This document shows, piece by piece, positions 1 to 13,700 of a stretch of DNA of 64,000 nucleotides. The DNA comes from Megaleporinus macrocephalus. Taxonomy: Eukaryota > Chordata > Actinopteri > Characiformes > Anostomidae. The translations under genes and the position numbers were made by a program. Numbering within the stretch: the first letter of the stretch is position 1; each line of letters begins with the position of its first letter. Below the pieces are notes generated by a model that saw nothing but the letters and a program-made list of their open reading frames with translations, was not told the DNA's origin and ran no database searches. The stretch covers positions 22,774,107 to 22,838,106 of the forward strand of contig CM038722.1 of NCBI GenBank assembly GCA_021613375.1, written 5' to 3'.

Positions 1-44
1 AAAAGACTAAAAGTCTTTTAGAGGCACAAATGATCACGTGCATT

Positions 45-194
<150 letters not shown>

Positions 195-524
195 ATGCAC
201 AAAATCATCCATTGGCTACAAATCCAAAATTTCATTCCTAACACACTCACATTAGAGTAATCAAAAAATTTGTCATCAGATTAATCGACTAATCAAAAAA
301 TTTGATTAGTTGATTAAGAAATGAATCATTAGGTGTAGCCCTACAACAATGCAGTTAACTTTCACATACTGACACTAAACAAAGAACAACTTTTCTTTAG
401 GCTGATCATTTTGCTGCTGTTCTAGAAAGCCCTGTTTATTTAAAGGCTAAACTAACCCAACAGCCATTCAAGGCTTCATCCATTATGCTTTAGCTAATCC
501 ATCTGTAGTTGCCCATCTCCTCAC

Positions 525-714
525 CTTAAGCAGTTTGTCTTTCTTGCGCCTCCACTCATCCCACTCGTTGACAATGCGTCCCCACAGAATCCAGGTGTCC
601 TCTTCGAGGTGGGAAAGGTTGGAGGAGGCTGAGGAGCTGGACACCAGCGAAGAGCCACTGTTTCTACGGGAACCACTCATGGAGCGCATGGACTTGGAAT
701 CGGCCTCCAGTAGC
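525..714 (-). CDS. evi5l: evi5l coding exon 2 (gene exon 3)
   Basis: This 190-nt exon has a minus-strand acceptor reading CTCTCTAG|GCTACTGG (exon starts at 714) and a donor reading CTTAAG|GTGA (exon ends at 525). It encodes LLEADSKSMRSMSGSRRN, the Ser-rich linker and the conserved WILWGRIVNEWDEWRRKKD just before the TBC domain. The frame reads on into the intron for a few codons only (VRRW), as expected past a donor. Confidence 0.93.
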
Positions 715-3700
715 CTAGAGAGGGATGGAGTAAGCAGAGATCAGCACTTTTAGCGTGGCTTCATTCGTCACAGAGTTGTGTAGCTGTGCAAAAGACTGGC
801 CTTCACTTCTTTTTTTTCCAGTCAGCCACAAAATGATTTGTCTCAGGAGATATTTCAGAGAAGGACTGGATATAAGACTACCTGCTTGCATAATGAAGTC
901 AAAAGGAAAGTAACCTAAAAAAACAAAGATATTTCTGAGAGAATAGTTCAAGAAAGGTTAATATAGATAAAAATGAGACTTTTAACCACCATGCAAAACC
1001 AGGCAGACCACCAAAACTGCCACTATCAGATAAACGGTCGGTAAAGATGTCATCTCTGAGACAGAGGAGAACATCAAGTTCCGCTCTTGCTGCAGATCTG
1101 ACAGAAAACCACACGTGATTAAGTCTGTCCTTCCACTGTGAGGGAACAACTCATAGCTACAAGTATGAAAGATGGTGTAGCCGTCATTGAATAAAAAAGG
1201 AGACGGACATAAAAGAACATGTGCAGACCAAACAAAGAATTGGCTGGACTGACCACCCCAAAGTCCAGACCCCAACATCACAGAATGTGGGATTACTTGA
1301 ATGCTGAGACTCAGAAAATGCAACCAACTTCTATGACTGAGCTTTGGAGGTGTGTGTCCCCATTAATGTATATAGTAATTAATATATTATATTTAGTATA
1401 CATATATTGAGGCTTTCATGTAATATCTGATGAAGATATTTGATGTTTTCTACTTACCTGACACTGAAGGGAGGAATAAATTCAAAAGCCCTTTTGAGAG
1501 GAAATAAAAGCAGAGTGGTGTCTGACTTGTTCAAAGTACTGTATGTTTTAGGGAAGTGAGCATACTGAGTTCTAATAGTAATGTATTAATCTGAGTAGTA
1601 CAGTAGTTGACGTTAAACTAGAAACATCAAAATCCCAAACTGAATCCATATGTATATTTCCATGACTTATAATATATAAATTATGGTCCAGACCTATTTT
1701 TTTGGCCAAGAGGAACAGAATATATATATTATTCTGGAGCACTGAATGTAATATGCCAGCAGGCATGTTTAGTTGAGGTTGTTTTGTCATGTATGCCTCC
1801 CGTGCTTAGTTGCTTCAGATTGGTCTCTAGCTCACTGGACAGTGCTGGATCTGAACTACTGGATGGGGTGTACTAGACTGAGGATGGAATTGAGCTGTGC
1901 AGGCTGGTAGATCTCCAGAAACAGGATTTGGTACGCCTGGTCCAACACATCTACAGGCAAGTTCTGCCTGTTATTTAAATTTATTTAAATTGCTGTAGGA
2001 ATCTTTTGGTTTCTTTACAGAATTTACTGAAAATGAGTGGCTTTCTTTATCTTACAGAGGAACTCCCTGAAAGCATCTGATGACACCTTTCTTTTTCTTG
2101 TATTTCTACCTAAGCATGTTAAATTATCAGAAACTATGAGCACAAGTAAAAGCTTATTAATCTCTAAAGACCACATAGAAGCTATTGCTATCCTGGTGCT
2201 AGTCAACAACCACATACCGTTGAAGTATGAGCTTATTACATTTTCTATTTCAGCTACACCGAAACCCCCCCCCCCAGAAAATTACACAGAAGCCTCGACA
2301 ATATAATAGACATACTGGTTAACTTTGTTTCTGGGTGGTGGATCATTCTCAGCACTGTCAGTGGCATTGACGTGGTGGTGGTGGTGAATGTTTTGCTGGT
2401 GTGAGTGGATCAGACACCAGCAGTGCTGCTGAAGTGTTTACACACCTAGGTGTCTCTGCTGGACTGGGAATAGTCCACCAACCGAAACTATCCAGCCAAT
2501 GGCGGGAAGGACTAGAGAATGACCAACACAAACTGTACTGCAACAAATGAGCTGCTGTCTCTCGCTTTATGTTTACAATGTGGACCAACAATGTAGGAAT
2601 GTGTTATAGAGTGGACGGTGAGTGGACACAGTGTTTAAAACCTCCAGCAGCACTGCTGTGTCTGATCCATTCATACCAGCACAACACACACTAACACCAT
2701 GTTAGTGTCACTGTGGTGGTCCTGTATTGGTCCTGACCATTGAAGAACTGGACAAAAGAGTCAAACTGAAGGACTACAGTCTGTAACTGTAGAGTTACGA
2801 TAAGCGTACCTATATGGTAAGTAAAGCTGATAAAAATTTCAGAGTGAACTTATATTTGCAGTACTGACGCCAACAACATCAGCGTATCCTCCTCAGAGGC
2901 TTTGCATCGCGCTGTAGTTGCTGACATGCCCAAATAAGGACACTAGGTCAAACTATTTTTGTCTATTAAAAGCCCCTGTGGTAAACCGAAAAGCTCCGAA
3001 GCTGATATGTTTTGTCATTTGTACATTCTCCCCCCTTGGATATCACTGGGTGCTCTGAATTAGAGGCTGTTTATCAGCTCAAGTACAAATATGGTGCATA
3101 CATGCATACTACAATCAAACCAGTAGTCCTGCACATTCAATTGCCATCACCAACATTTTAGTGTCTGCTTATTGCAGGTATGTATTCACTTCCATGTTGC
3201 ATACTGTCGCAGTCCAAAGAAAAATAAATATCTACAAAATAGTAATCTTTCCTTTCAGTGTAAGTCAATGTAAAAAGAGGTTTTATACTAAAATATTTTG
3301 GAGCATTTGTGTTGGTGTATTTACCATTAAACCTACACAAAATATTACAAAAGGAAACAGCTGTATTACATATTACAAAAGGAAACATTTACAAAATTAT
3401 TTTTTTCATTGGGCATATGAGCTGACACACATATGTACCAAGATTCCCAACTCTAGTAACTACCAACTACTTAACTCAAAGGAGCCAGGAGACTTTGGGC
3501 TTTGGAAAGTACTGTGCTATCACAGTTAGTGGTTATCATTCATATATACCCTGTAGATAAAACTTGGTCAGACCCAGGGCTTGCCCAGGTTCTAAGAGTG
3601 AGCTACAAAATTACCTCCACAGAGATTTCTATTGGTCCACTCATCATGTAACACTACAGGATATGAAGGGCAGCTGCCGTGTTCAAATGATATAGAGAAA

Positions 3701-3814
3701 TCTAAATCCCCAAAAATGTATCCCCATGTTTTAGTCTAGACAGCGATTATATAATTATTCAAATTGGTGTAGTTGTATCAGTTAAGTTCTAGAGTCTCCC
3801 AACAATCCCATTAC

Positions 3815-3855
<41 letters not shown>

Positions 3856-4717
3856 AACAAGCATACCTATTCTGTTCCTCCAGCTTAGCCAGCAGCTCCA
3901 GCTCATCTGGGCTGAGATTTTCTGAGTCAGCTGGCGAGGCTGCTGGCGCGGAGAGTGCGGCATCATGGGAGCTGGAGTCCGGACTAAGCACAGGGCTGCC
4001 TACAGAGTGGGGGTCAGCCTCCAGACCTGCAGGAGAGGAGAGGTTCTCCAGCTGCACTGAACCCACCACTCCCCCATCTCTCTCTGGACTACTGCTGGGG
4101 CTAGACATGACCACCAAGCCCAGGGTAATGGTCCAGCTACAGGGTCAAGGTCAGTCAGGGTCGCTGGCGAGGAGTCGCCGTGGCTTACACGTGCTTGATC
4201 CGGAGACAGGAGCAGGCCGCTTCGAGAGGAAGGGTGTAGATCAAGGACTGCTTAGCCTGGAAAGAAGAGAAGAGAGGATTTCATACTTTACTGAATAGGT
4301 TTGTTTATGGACCTGTTAAAACAAACTGGCTCATGGGCTTATCGTAACAGTCACTCAAAACACATCCAGACGCGAACACATGCAGTCAGAAACTGAGGGA
4401 CTCTAATCTAAGACAAATAGAATAGTGAAGGAGAGGAAATGTGAGGTAAAGGTGAGAAAACTACTGCTACAATAATAACAGCTGCAGCACTTAATATTTT
4501 TCAATAAGGGAACCAGCACATTCAGCGTAACAAGCTCTCGGGAGAGCTTTTCTGAGCTACTGGACCAAATCTCCATATACTGTTTATTGGTTGGTTTGTT
4601 TTCCCTCCACTAAACACCTGCAGTCTCAGTGCTTCAGAGTTATAAAGAGAGAGAAAGAGAGAGACAATTACCCGTACCTCAAACTGAGAAAGCTCATTTT
4701 CTGATAAGCAAACCACT

Positions 4718-4769
<52 letters not shown>

Positions 4770-7700
4770 AGAGAGAAATTGTTTGCACTCATGGAAACAG
4801 ACTAGTGTTCTTATGCTAAAGCTGTGCTGGATGAAGGTTTAACAATGTTTTAAATGAGCAATATGTAAGATATTTAGTTTAAAACATTCTGAAATGAACT
4901 CAGATAACTGTTTTCATGCTACATCGTAGACTTTCATGTGTTATGTGTTGTAGAGATATCCACTAAACATAGCGTGCTAATCAGTTCTGTCTCATAATAC
5001 CACTTTGCACCTAAAGAGGCGACAGTGAGTCACACTGTAGCTTCAAACGCAATCAGTCCAACATGAGAGAATGAGGAAATAGCCTTTTGTCAGTCATGTT
5101 GAAGGTGATGTTTCTGGTTAGAACATTAAAAAACAGGTGGCCAATGAAAGAAAGAGTCAAGGCAACGATGGCTAAAACTCTTACCAAGCAATATGTGATA
5201 TAAACAGAACCAAGTGTTAAAAATGACGGTGCTTTCCACCACTGGTGGCTCTCTTAGAACTTAGATGCTGAACTTGCTATGTTTCCTCTAGACTAGTAAG
5301 AGGATCTATTTATAAAAAGGATTTATTCATAATTTTCTGTTGATCTGTTGCCCCCTACCGTTTGGAGTATGGATATGAAAGGTTGAGTCATTGTATACAT
5401 TGCTTCTTTAAAGACCACAATGAATTTAAATTTAATTTAAATCATATAACATACCAAAAACATCTGCTGTACAATGTGTAACCATGCAAATAACAATACC
5501 TGCACATAAACTGACAAATGAATACTGTTGTTCCAAATGAATCTCATATTACATAAAACAGAAGAATATAGGACCAAATATGACCCTGTAATAGTTGTAC
5601 TGTTTGATTTCAATAAACATACAACACATCCTTTCATCTATCCCATAATGTTAAATTGTCTTTCCACAGCGGACAAATAGACACAAACACCTGTTGACGT
5701 CTTAGATCCGAGAGTGAAAGTTTTTGACCTCTATCTTAAATATGAAAGCTGTAAGTATTGTTAATCTGATGGTGGTCTACAAAATCCTTCACTGCTGTAA
5801 GGAGCCTCTAATTTTCTTAGATTTTCTCCTCTAAAATAACTAACTTCTACTTTTAGCACTGTTTTGACTAGAAATTAAGTAAAATAATCTTTATTGATGT
5901 GTGTGGGGGAGCTCTTTATTTACTCTTTACACAACAGGTACTCAAACCGGCTTTAATAAGGCCAAAAAAAAGGGACGTGAGCCCTTTAATAAGTATAAGG
6001 CGTATTTCAGTTGCAATATGTGGCAATATGTTAATTTTGCTCAGCCCTAACTTACCCACACAAACACACACTCACACGCTCACACCGTCACACACAGCTG
6101 CAGAGTGCTGAATTATGTATGGAGGCCTTTGCATGTGAGTATGTCTTGTCAAAGGGGACTGTTTAACACGGAGAGTGCCAGCTCCAATCTGGATTCATTC
6201 AGCATAGCACTGTACCGGGAAACCTTTACTTGTGAGAAGCTGTACACTTGGGGACTATTAAAATAAAAGCAGACTTAAATATGGCTTAGCAGCGTATTGT
6301 TCATTCATTAATACTGCAGCATTACTGCATCGTTATTGCAATACTGATATCTAGAGATGGAAGGATCGATCGGCTATGTATCGGTATCGGATAATTTTTT
6401 TAATCGAAATATGCGATAGGCGATCAGCCGATATTTCTCCAATTTAGCTGATCCCAAGAGCTGACTGATGGCGTTAAACAAATTAGCCTAATTTGTATTT
6501 CCAGCTAGCGTTTTATCCAGGAAGAGAAGACCTCCGTGAAACCCTGCAATTCCTATCTGAACCGCTAGGTGGAAATACATACCGTTTCAGTTTCGTCAGA
6601 CTAACAAAAGCAGCGGCCTCGCGAGAACAGTTTACGGTGTTCACTGCATGTGCGGATAGAAAACATCCACCATCTGGCAGTGTTTTACCGTATGTGACAC
6701 AGACTTATTCAGGGCCTTCTGTAACATCTGTAACATCTGTAAAATCAGCATGGCTTGTGGGAGAACCAAAACGAAGACATTTAACACAATTAATCTGATA
6801 CGGCAATTACAAGTACACCACACAGCCAAATACAGTGAGTATCAGCAAACAGCAGAGCTAGCACGCGCAGCTAGCACAAAAACAAATAACCCAGAAAACC
6901 ATGCAGACCAGATCTGACCAGTAGCAACAACAGCCAGAAAGCTAAAGGAATCACAGCCAAAGTGATTGAGTTTCTAGTAGAGATGGAAGGATCGATCGGC
7001 CATGTATCGGTATCGGACGATTTTTAATCAAAATATGTGATCGGCGATTGGCCGGTCTCGAGAGCCGATTGATGGCGTTAAACAAATTAGCCTAATTTCT
7101 GTATTTCCAGCTAGCGTTTCATCCAGAGAGAGGAGCCCTGCGTGAAACCCCCTCCAGGCAGCTCCCTGCAATTCCTATCTGAACCACTAGGTGAAAATAC
7201 ATACCGTTTCGTTTTCATCAGACTGACTAAAGCAGCGGCCTCTTGAGAACAGTTTAAGCGTTCACCAGCGTTGGGAACCAAGACAAAGACATTTAACACT
7301 AATCTGATACGGCACGTACACCACGCTGCTGAATACAGTGAGTATCAGCAAACAGCGGCGCTAGCACGCGCAGCCCAGAGAACCGTGCAGACCAGATCTG
7401 ACCGGTACGAACAGTACAGCAGCAGAAACAGTTTCCACCATGTTTCATGACTTGATTGTGCTAATAATTTGTAGCCCTGCCGTGTCTAACAGCCACGCCC
7501 TCGATCGGTATCGGCTATCGATAAAGAGACAGATAAGGATCAGGACTAGGAAATGTACTTTACTTACAGCTGTACAGAAAGCTTTTCTGACCTGGAAGGA
7601 AACAAGCTTCTTCACTGCAAGCATGCTACATGATCCTAAGAAATGAATAACATGGCTAGCTAATGCAGTCTGCTAGATTTGAATGATTTAACTGTTTAAC

Positions 7701-10700
7701 TGTGTTGGACTCATTCACACTAACAGCTTCTTAAATTCTGAGTAGGCTACTCATTATGGTAGATTCAGTATTAACAAACACTAAAAACATGTACTCATAG
7801 CCTTCCTAAAAAAATTGTTTTGGCGCATCCCCATTAAATATCTACTGCTCCCCTTGGCTGTGTCAGTGGAGGGGAGTGATAAGACATGTGGCTGCTGTTG
7901 ATGGTATAACGCCTTTACACAGCAACGTTTATAGCTTTTCTTTACCCATTTCCACAAGCCTGTTAACATGGTTATCAAGTAGCACTAAGCTACTGTTTAG
8001 ATTTGGATACTTTGGATTTAGATTTCTTTAATAAAGATAAAATAAACTCTAGGAATGTAACAATGCATCGCGAGACAGTTAATTCATGCAAATATGCCAC
8101 GACTGAAATTGACTGAGATGTAAAATGAATCGATAGCCTTTTGAAACAGCAGAGGGCGCTGGCGCGGTCTATCTTGCTTGTTTGGCGGCAGTACATCACA
8201 TTAGTTGAATGTATAACATCACATTAATGTCAAAACACGAGGTGAAAAATATAAGCCGAAGAACTGCATGCACATCTTTTATAAACACACTCGAACTGTT
8301 TTTTTTTTACATGCTGTACTGTGTTTTTCTCTCTCGATTAGATTTTTCCTCGCACGTCGGCTTGCCCTCCGGGTTTGACAGTTTGGGGGCAGGACATGGG
8401 CTGAACGCTATTGGCTGATGGCACCTTGTTTTGTGACTGACAGTCTCTCAAATGACAACAAACATGGTGGATGAAGAGGAGCCAACAGGTGAGGCAGATT
8501 AAAACTTTGGTTTATTTCACTAAATAATGATTTAATAGTCTTCTTATGAGCCTGTATTCATTTTAGTTTACTTTGATAAGAAGAATATAAGCAAAATACA
8601 GCGTTCTGTTATAAATAAATAATAAAAGGAAACTTTGTCAGTCATCATTTGTTCAGTCTGATTTTGTAAAAAAAAAATATTGTGAAGCCAGCATCGCGAA
8701 TCGCACTGCATTGTTACATCTCTAAAAAACTGGAGGCAGTGCCATATTCCTAACTTACCCTCATAATAAAAGAAAAGCGACTTATTCACCCACACAAAGC
8801 CTGTATACCTCAACCAAAATGAGTCTGCTGAACTGGTAATGTTTGTAATATGTGGAATTACATCTTATCTAGCAGAGATGTCCATATGTGGTTATTTAAG
8901 TGGGGCGAAACACAACATATATCAATGTAATTCAGCAGTGAGCAGCAAATCCAGTAACATACATGCTTTGTTTCCTTTAAATCAGCCTCTGTTTGCAATA
9001 ATAATGTAACAACCATCGCACATTTGCATTGTTCAGTACCACAGATGGCAGCAGGGTAATCGCACAACAAAGCAGACTCCACAGAGAGCAAGAAATCAAC
9101 AGCAAGGTAGGAGCTCATACATCTGCAAAATCTCTCTCTCTCTCACTCTCTCCCATACACACACACCACAGATATATGGGAGGTGAAAGCAAGCTGAAAA
9201 ATAACCCATGGCGAGAAATGAACCATAGAGACAAAAAAAAAACGTTTGAACAGAGAAAAACGCACAGCTAAGACAGAGCTCGTATTCATCAAGAGAAGGC
9301 AGCCCAATCAAAAGAACCATTAACAAGCACATGAGTCCAATCCTCACACACTGAGAGGACACACACACACACAAACACAACCTTGGCCGACTGGTGCACT
9401 GCAACAAACCGGCACAATGAAATTAGCTGTAATCTCTGCAGAGAATACTCACTGAGAACACAGAGAGAACGCAACTCTGTTGTAGCCCCAGGACCTTTCT
9501 AATCTCGTATTTGTATATACACTAGCACTTCTAGCATACAAACATTTGCAGTGGCCTCTCAGGCTACCAATGAAATCTGTGGTCAGAATTGTAGAATTAC
9601 AGCTTATACACCACCCCCCCAACCCCCCCCCCCCCCACACGCAGCCAAGGGGACCCCTACCGATATTAGTTTAACCATTTTTTAACCATTTACTGTTTTT
9701 CATACTGTTTTTCATAAACCTGAATTAATAAAACACCTAAATTGAGTATTAAAACAAATACTTGGAGCATCACTGCTGCTGTCTAGGTAGGGGTGTAAGA
9801 AAATAACAAAATATCGAACATCGGGATATTATGTTTGGTGATACTGTATCGATTCTCAAGAACACAGTATTGATACACAGATTCCTGGCAGGCAGTGAAT
9901 CCCTGTATGTCGTGTTTAAACCTCTGACCACTAGATGGCAGTGTTGTAATCTATTTTCAGCTCCACTCCAACATTAACAAGCAGCACAAGGGCGCAATGC
10001 TATTGTAAGCATTGATAAACCTGTTCATATACTGGTGTGTTTTAATAGTTGGACTTGAAAAATCGCAGTATATCACTTTGCTTGCAATATTGCAATATAT
10101 ATTGAATCGTAGCGGCTGTATTGTATCGCCAGGTTCTTGCCAATGCACAAGCCCTATATCTAGGTAAGCAAAAATTCAGAGTCATTTGTTTTCTTATCTG
10201 GCGTAACATTACAGCACATTTGCCTCTCAGCATCTTTGGGGCGTCCACAGCACCTTTCTGATGTTACATTTATGATAGTATTATTTGTCTACAGAGCTTC
10301 AGCATTGAAAATTGAACACTGTAATCACTATCTAATCTTAATCTCTCTACAAAAAATCATGCATAGTTAGAGAAGGAGCATAATGCTTCATGATCGCATA
10401 AATCGAATTACGACACGCTTACTTTGTTCAGCTCCCAGGGCCATGTGCACCTAAACTGGGTAAAAATGTTCAGGTTATCTAAAGGCTAGCCATGTCATGC
10501 TCTACTGACCTGCTGGGGAGGGGGAAAAAAGAAATCGATACAATATTCACAGAGGCATACTATTTGTAGTTTATTATATGAACTGCAAATACAAATAAAA
10601 CTCTTGTGGTACTAGAATAATAAAACCAATTGCTTTGAGTAACGCAGGAAGGATTACATTACCTTGCAAAGCGTGAATGAATATATTGCAATTTAAAATT

Positions 10701-13700
10701 GCAGTGATATTGTATTGTGACGCAACTAATGCGATAATACCGTATTTTGGATGCTTTGGTGATTCCCACCACTACGGACTAGGGCGGTGTATTGGCAAGA
10801 ACCTGGCGATACAATGCATATCGTGATACAGCAGCACGATTCAGTATTTTGTAATATATTGTAATATATTGCAGGAATCTGTGTATCGATACTTTGTTTT
10901 TGAGCGTCGATACAGTATCACGAAACATAATATCCCGATATTCTATATTTTTGATATTTTCTTACACCCCTACTACAAACCTGTTTAGTTTGGCTTCATT
11001 AGGCATTGTCATGGATTTATAAAGTTGCCCAGGTCTTCCCATGATATTTTTTACAAACAGTGAGCTCCAAAACAATGATGTTTATTTAGTATTGCACAAT
11101 GTATTTCATTAAATCCAGTTAAACTGATCTAATTATGCTCACTTTGTAACAACACATGTAGTTTAGTCAGTGTTTTTAAGTATGGACGATATCCACAACA
11201 TGCTTACATTTTGTATATCATGATAACAAACAATACATATATATTATCCTATTGCCCACCCCTAGGTTCAAATATCCTGAAACTAGAAGGCTAATGGCTA
11301 CACAACAAAAGGCTACAAGTAACTGTTACGGCCAGTCCAACACAGTCCTGAAAGTCATCCAAATGCACCAGTGAAAGTCATGACTCAACTCTAGCATGCT
11401 GAGCTTTTTATTTAGGGCTCCTGTAGAGCGATGCAGTATAATGACAGGTCCAGGATCAGTGTCTTTGGTCTCTTTCTTATTGATAATTCATTGTTTAGTA
11501 ACGAAGAAGAGCATTTCAAATGACCTCAGGCCAACAAACCTGACATCCAGTTATGAGTCATAAAGGAGTCATTCAGAATGAATACAAATGAGATACAGCA
11601 GCCTTTTTTCACGGTGTCCGTGTACAGCTGATCGAAGATCAGAAGTCCCAGGTGGTTCCCTGTTTCTGAAACGGTTCAAGCTTCCCAAGTAAATGATACA
11701 AGAGTGAGGTAATATGGCTTGAATGCAAATGATGGCTGATTTCTCTTTTAGAAGATAATGAGATACAAATGACCACAGAGAACGAGACCGTGGGACAGAG
11801 AGGATGAAGAGAGGGAGGGAGAGAGAAAGAGAGAGAGAGAGAGGACATCAGTGCAAGGCTGTTGTGAGGCCTAGGGCACTGGGAGATGGCACAGGGTGTG
11901 CACATGTGAGTGAAAGTGTACCTCAGTTTCTAGTCACAATAATGGCATTGTGTGTACTTCCCTCGTCACATCTCGTTCCCTTTCAGACAAGTACGACTGA
12001 ACAGCACCAGCGCAGTTACTGCAGCTTTTAGCACCCAGTCAATGAAGCCTTCTTTACCTAAAACCAATCTCTTTCAACCCCTCTCTATCCTGAGCTATTT
12101 CACTTCTGCGTGAATGAATCACACTCCATTTTAAAAGCACTAATCACAGAAATAAACACGACCAACAATTATAACTTAATTTTCAACCAGACAACAAATA
12201 ACAGACATACTAACATGGGAGCTGCAGACAGACCCAGCTACTTCGATGTAGCCTACACGTCTGCTGATGCCAACATATAAACATTTATCCAATATAGAAA
12301 TAAGAGCTATGTACTGGCAATATCCTGGCAATGCAATACACATCATGATACAAGAATTATGATTTAATATATTGTAAAATATAGGGCAATACTGAAAGCA
12401 ATTCTTAGTCAAATCCTTAGGAAAGCTGCCATAGTATAGGTTTGTTATTGCTAGCATTTGCATCAATGCTGCTATCTAGGTAGTGTAAGAAAATATCAAA
12501 ATATCGAATATCGGGATATTATGTTTAGATACTGTTTCGATTCTCAAAAACAGAGTATCGATACACAGATTCCTTGCAGACAGTGAATCATTGTGTGTTG
12601 TTTTTAAACCTCTAACCACTAGATGGCAGTGTTGTAATCCATTTTTAGCTCCACTCCAACATTAACAATAAGCCCAAGGGCACAATGCTATTGTAAGCAT
12701 TGGCAAACCTTTTCATACAGTGGTGTGTTTTAATAGTAGGATTTAAAAAATCGCAATATATCACTGAGAGTCATGATTCATATTATAAATTGAGATATAC
12801 TGCAATACTGCAAGCAATTCTTAATCAAATCATTAGGAAAGCTATTGCTAGCATTTGCATCCTTACGTTACCAGTTTGCATTGGAGTCTAATGGATAAGG
12901 ATGCATTACAACACTGCTATCTATTAAGGATAAGGATGCATTATATACACTGCTATCTAATTAAATACGATACTGCGGTTTTGAGAATCAATCCAGTATT
13001 AGAAAATAACACTGTGGTGTTGCGAATTTTCTGGATGTTCTTAGAAAGTTTTCTTAAGGAACTGGGAAAAACATACCGGAACAGAATTAGAATGGAGAGA
13101 AACACAACATTTATTTTCAGAGGGTTACAACTGCAGTAAAATGAATAAAATGCAGATATTTTAGGACAGTAACCCTATGTCACCTGTGAAAGTTCTGTTC
13201 AAGGTGCGAATCCCACACAATCCCAAGAGGTTAATTAGGGGGTCCCACACCTCCAATCCTGAATCGTGATAATAAACATGACTTTTTCAATGCTAAGAGC
13301 GGCATTAACTGTAATAGCTGTTTAACAATTGTTCGCGCCACTGTTTATTCTTCTTTAAGCTGCTGTTATTGGGAGCTACTGAGCTAAATTCAATTTCTCC
13401 TCTCTTGATGGCCCCTAATTTTGCACACATCCTAGATTAAGTCAGGATCTAATGGATGAACACTATTACAGAAGAAGAGACGGAGATAGTGCTTTTCAGA
13501 CACGACCAACAAGGCATCTAGTAGACAGTAACAGCAATGGCTACTTGGACATTCGTTTACTTCATGGACTTGACATGCCTATGGATGCATACATTGCAGA
13601 AAAGAACAGCAGTGCCTGCACCAAACATGATCAAATCGCAAATATGTAAATTACACTTGGAAAACAATTTTATAAAACAAGAATGATGCTGGTAATGTGA

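Larger units (their letters stand above)
715..3866 (-). other. evi5l: evi5l intron between the two coding exons
   Basis: This 3.15-kb intron has clear splice signals at both ends. It contains a Tc1-type fossil (1212-1350), a foldback element (2329-2830), a fragment of the interspersed family also seen at 42150 (about 3540-3760) and a (TG)n tract at 3817-3853 that lies directly inside the 5' splice site. The rest shows nothing recognisable. Confidence 0.7.

Noticed and set aside
525..714. Assignment of the left gene to EVI5 rather than EVI5L
   Set aside because: The stretch before the TBC domain (NEWDEWRRKKDKLLK) and the N-terminal SPDSSS/ALSAP/SENLSPDELELL order match EVI5L; EVI5 differs in both.
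4109..4117. Upstream extension of the evi5l frame to 4117
   Set aside because: The codon at 4117 is TTG; the first ATG is at 4106-4108.
13452..13649. 65-codon plus-strand frame MDEHYYRRRDGDS...
   Set aside because: No family resemblance, no splice context, and it lies inside evi5l intron 1; frames of this length are expected by chance.
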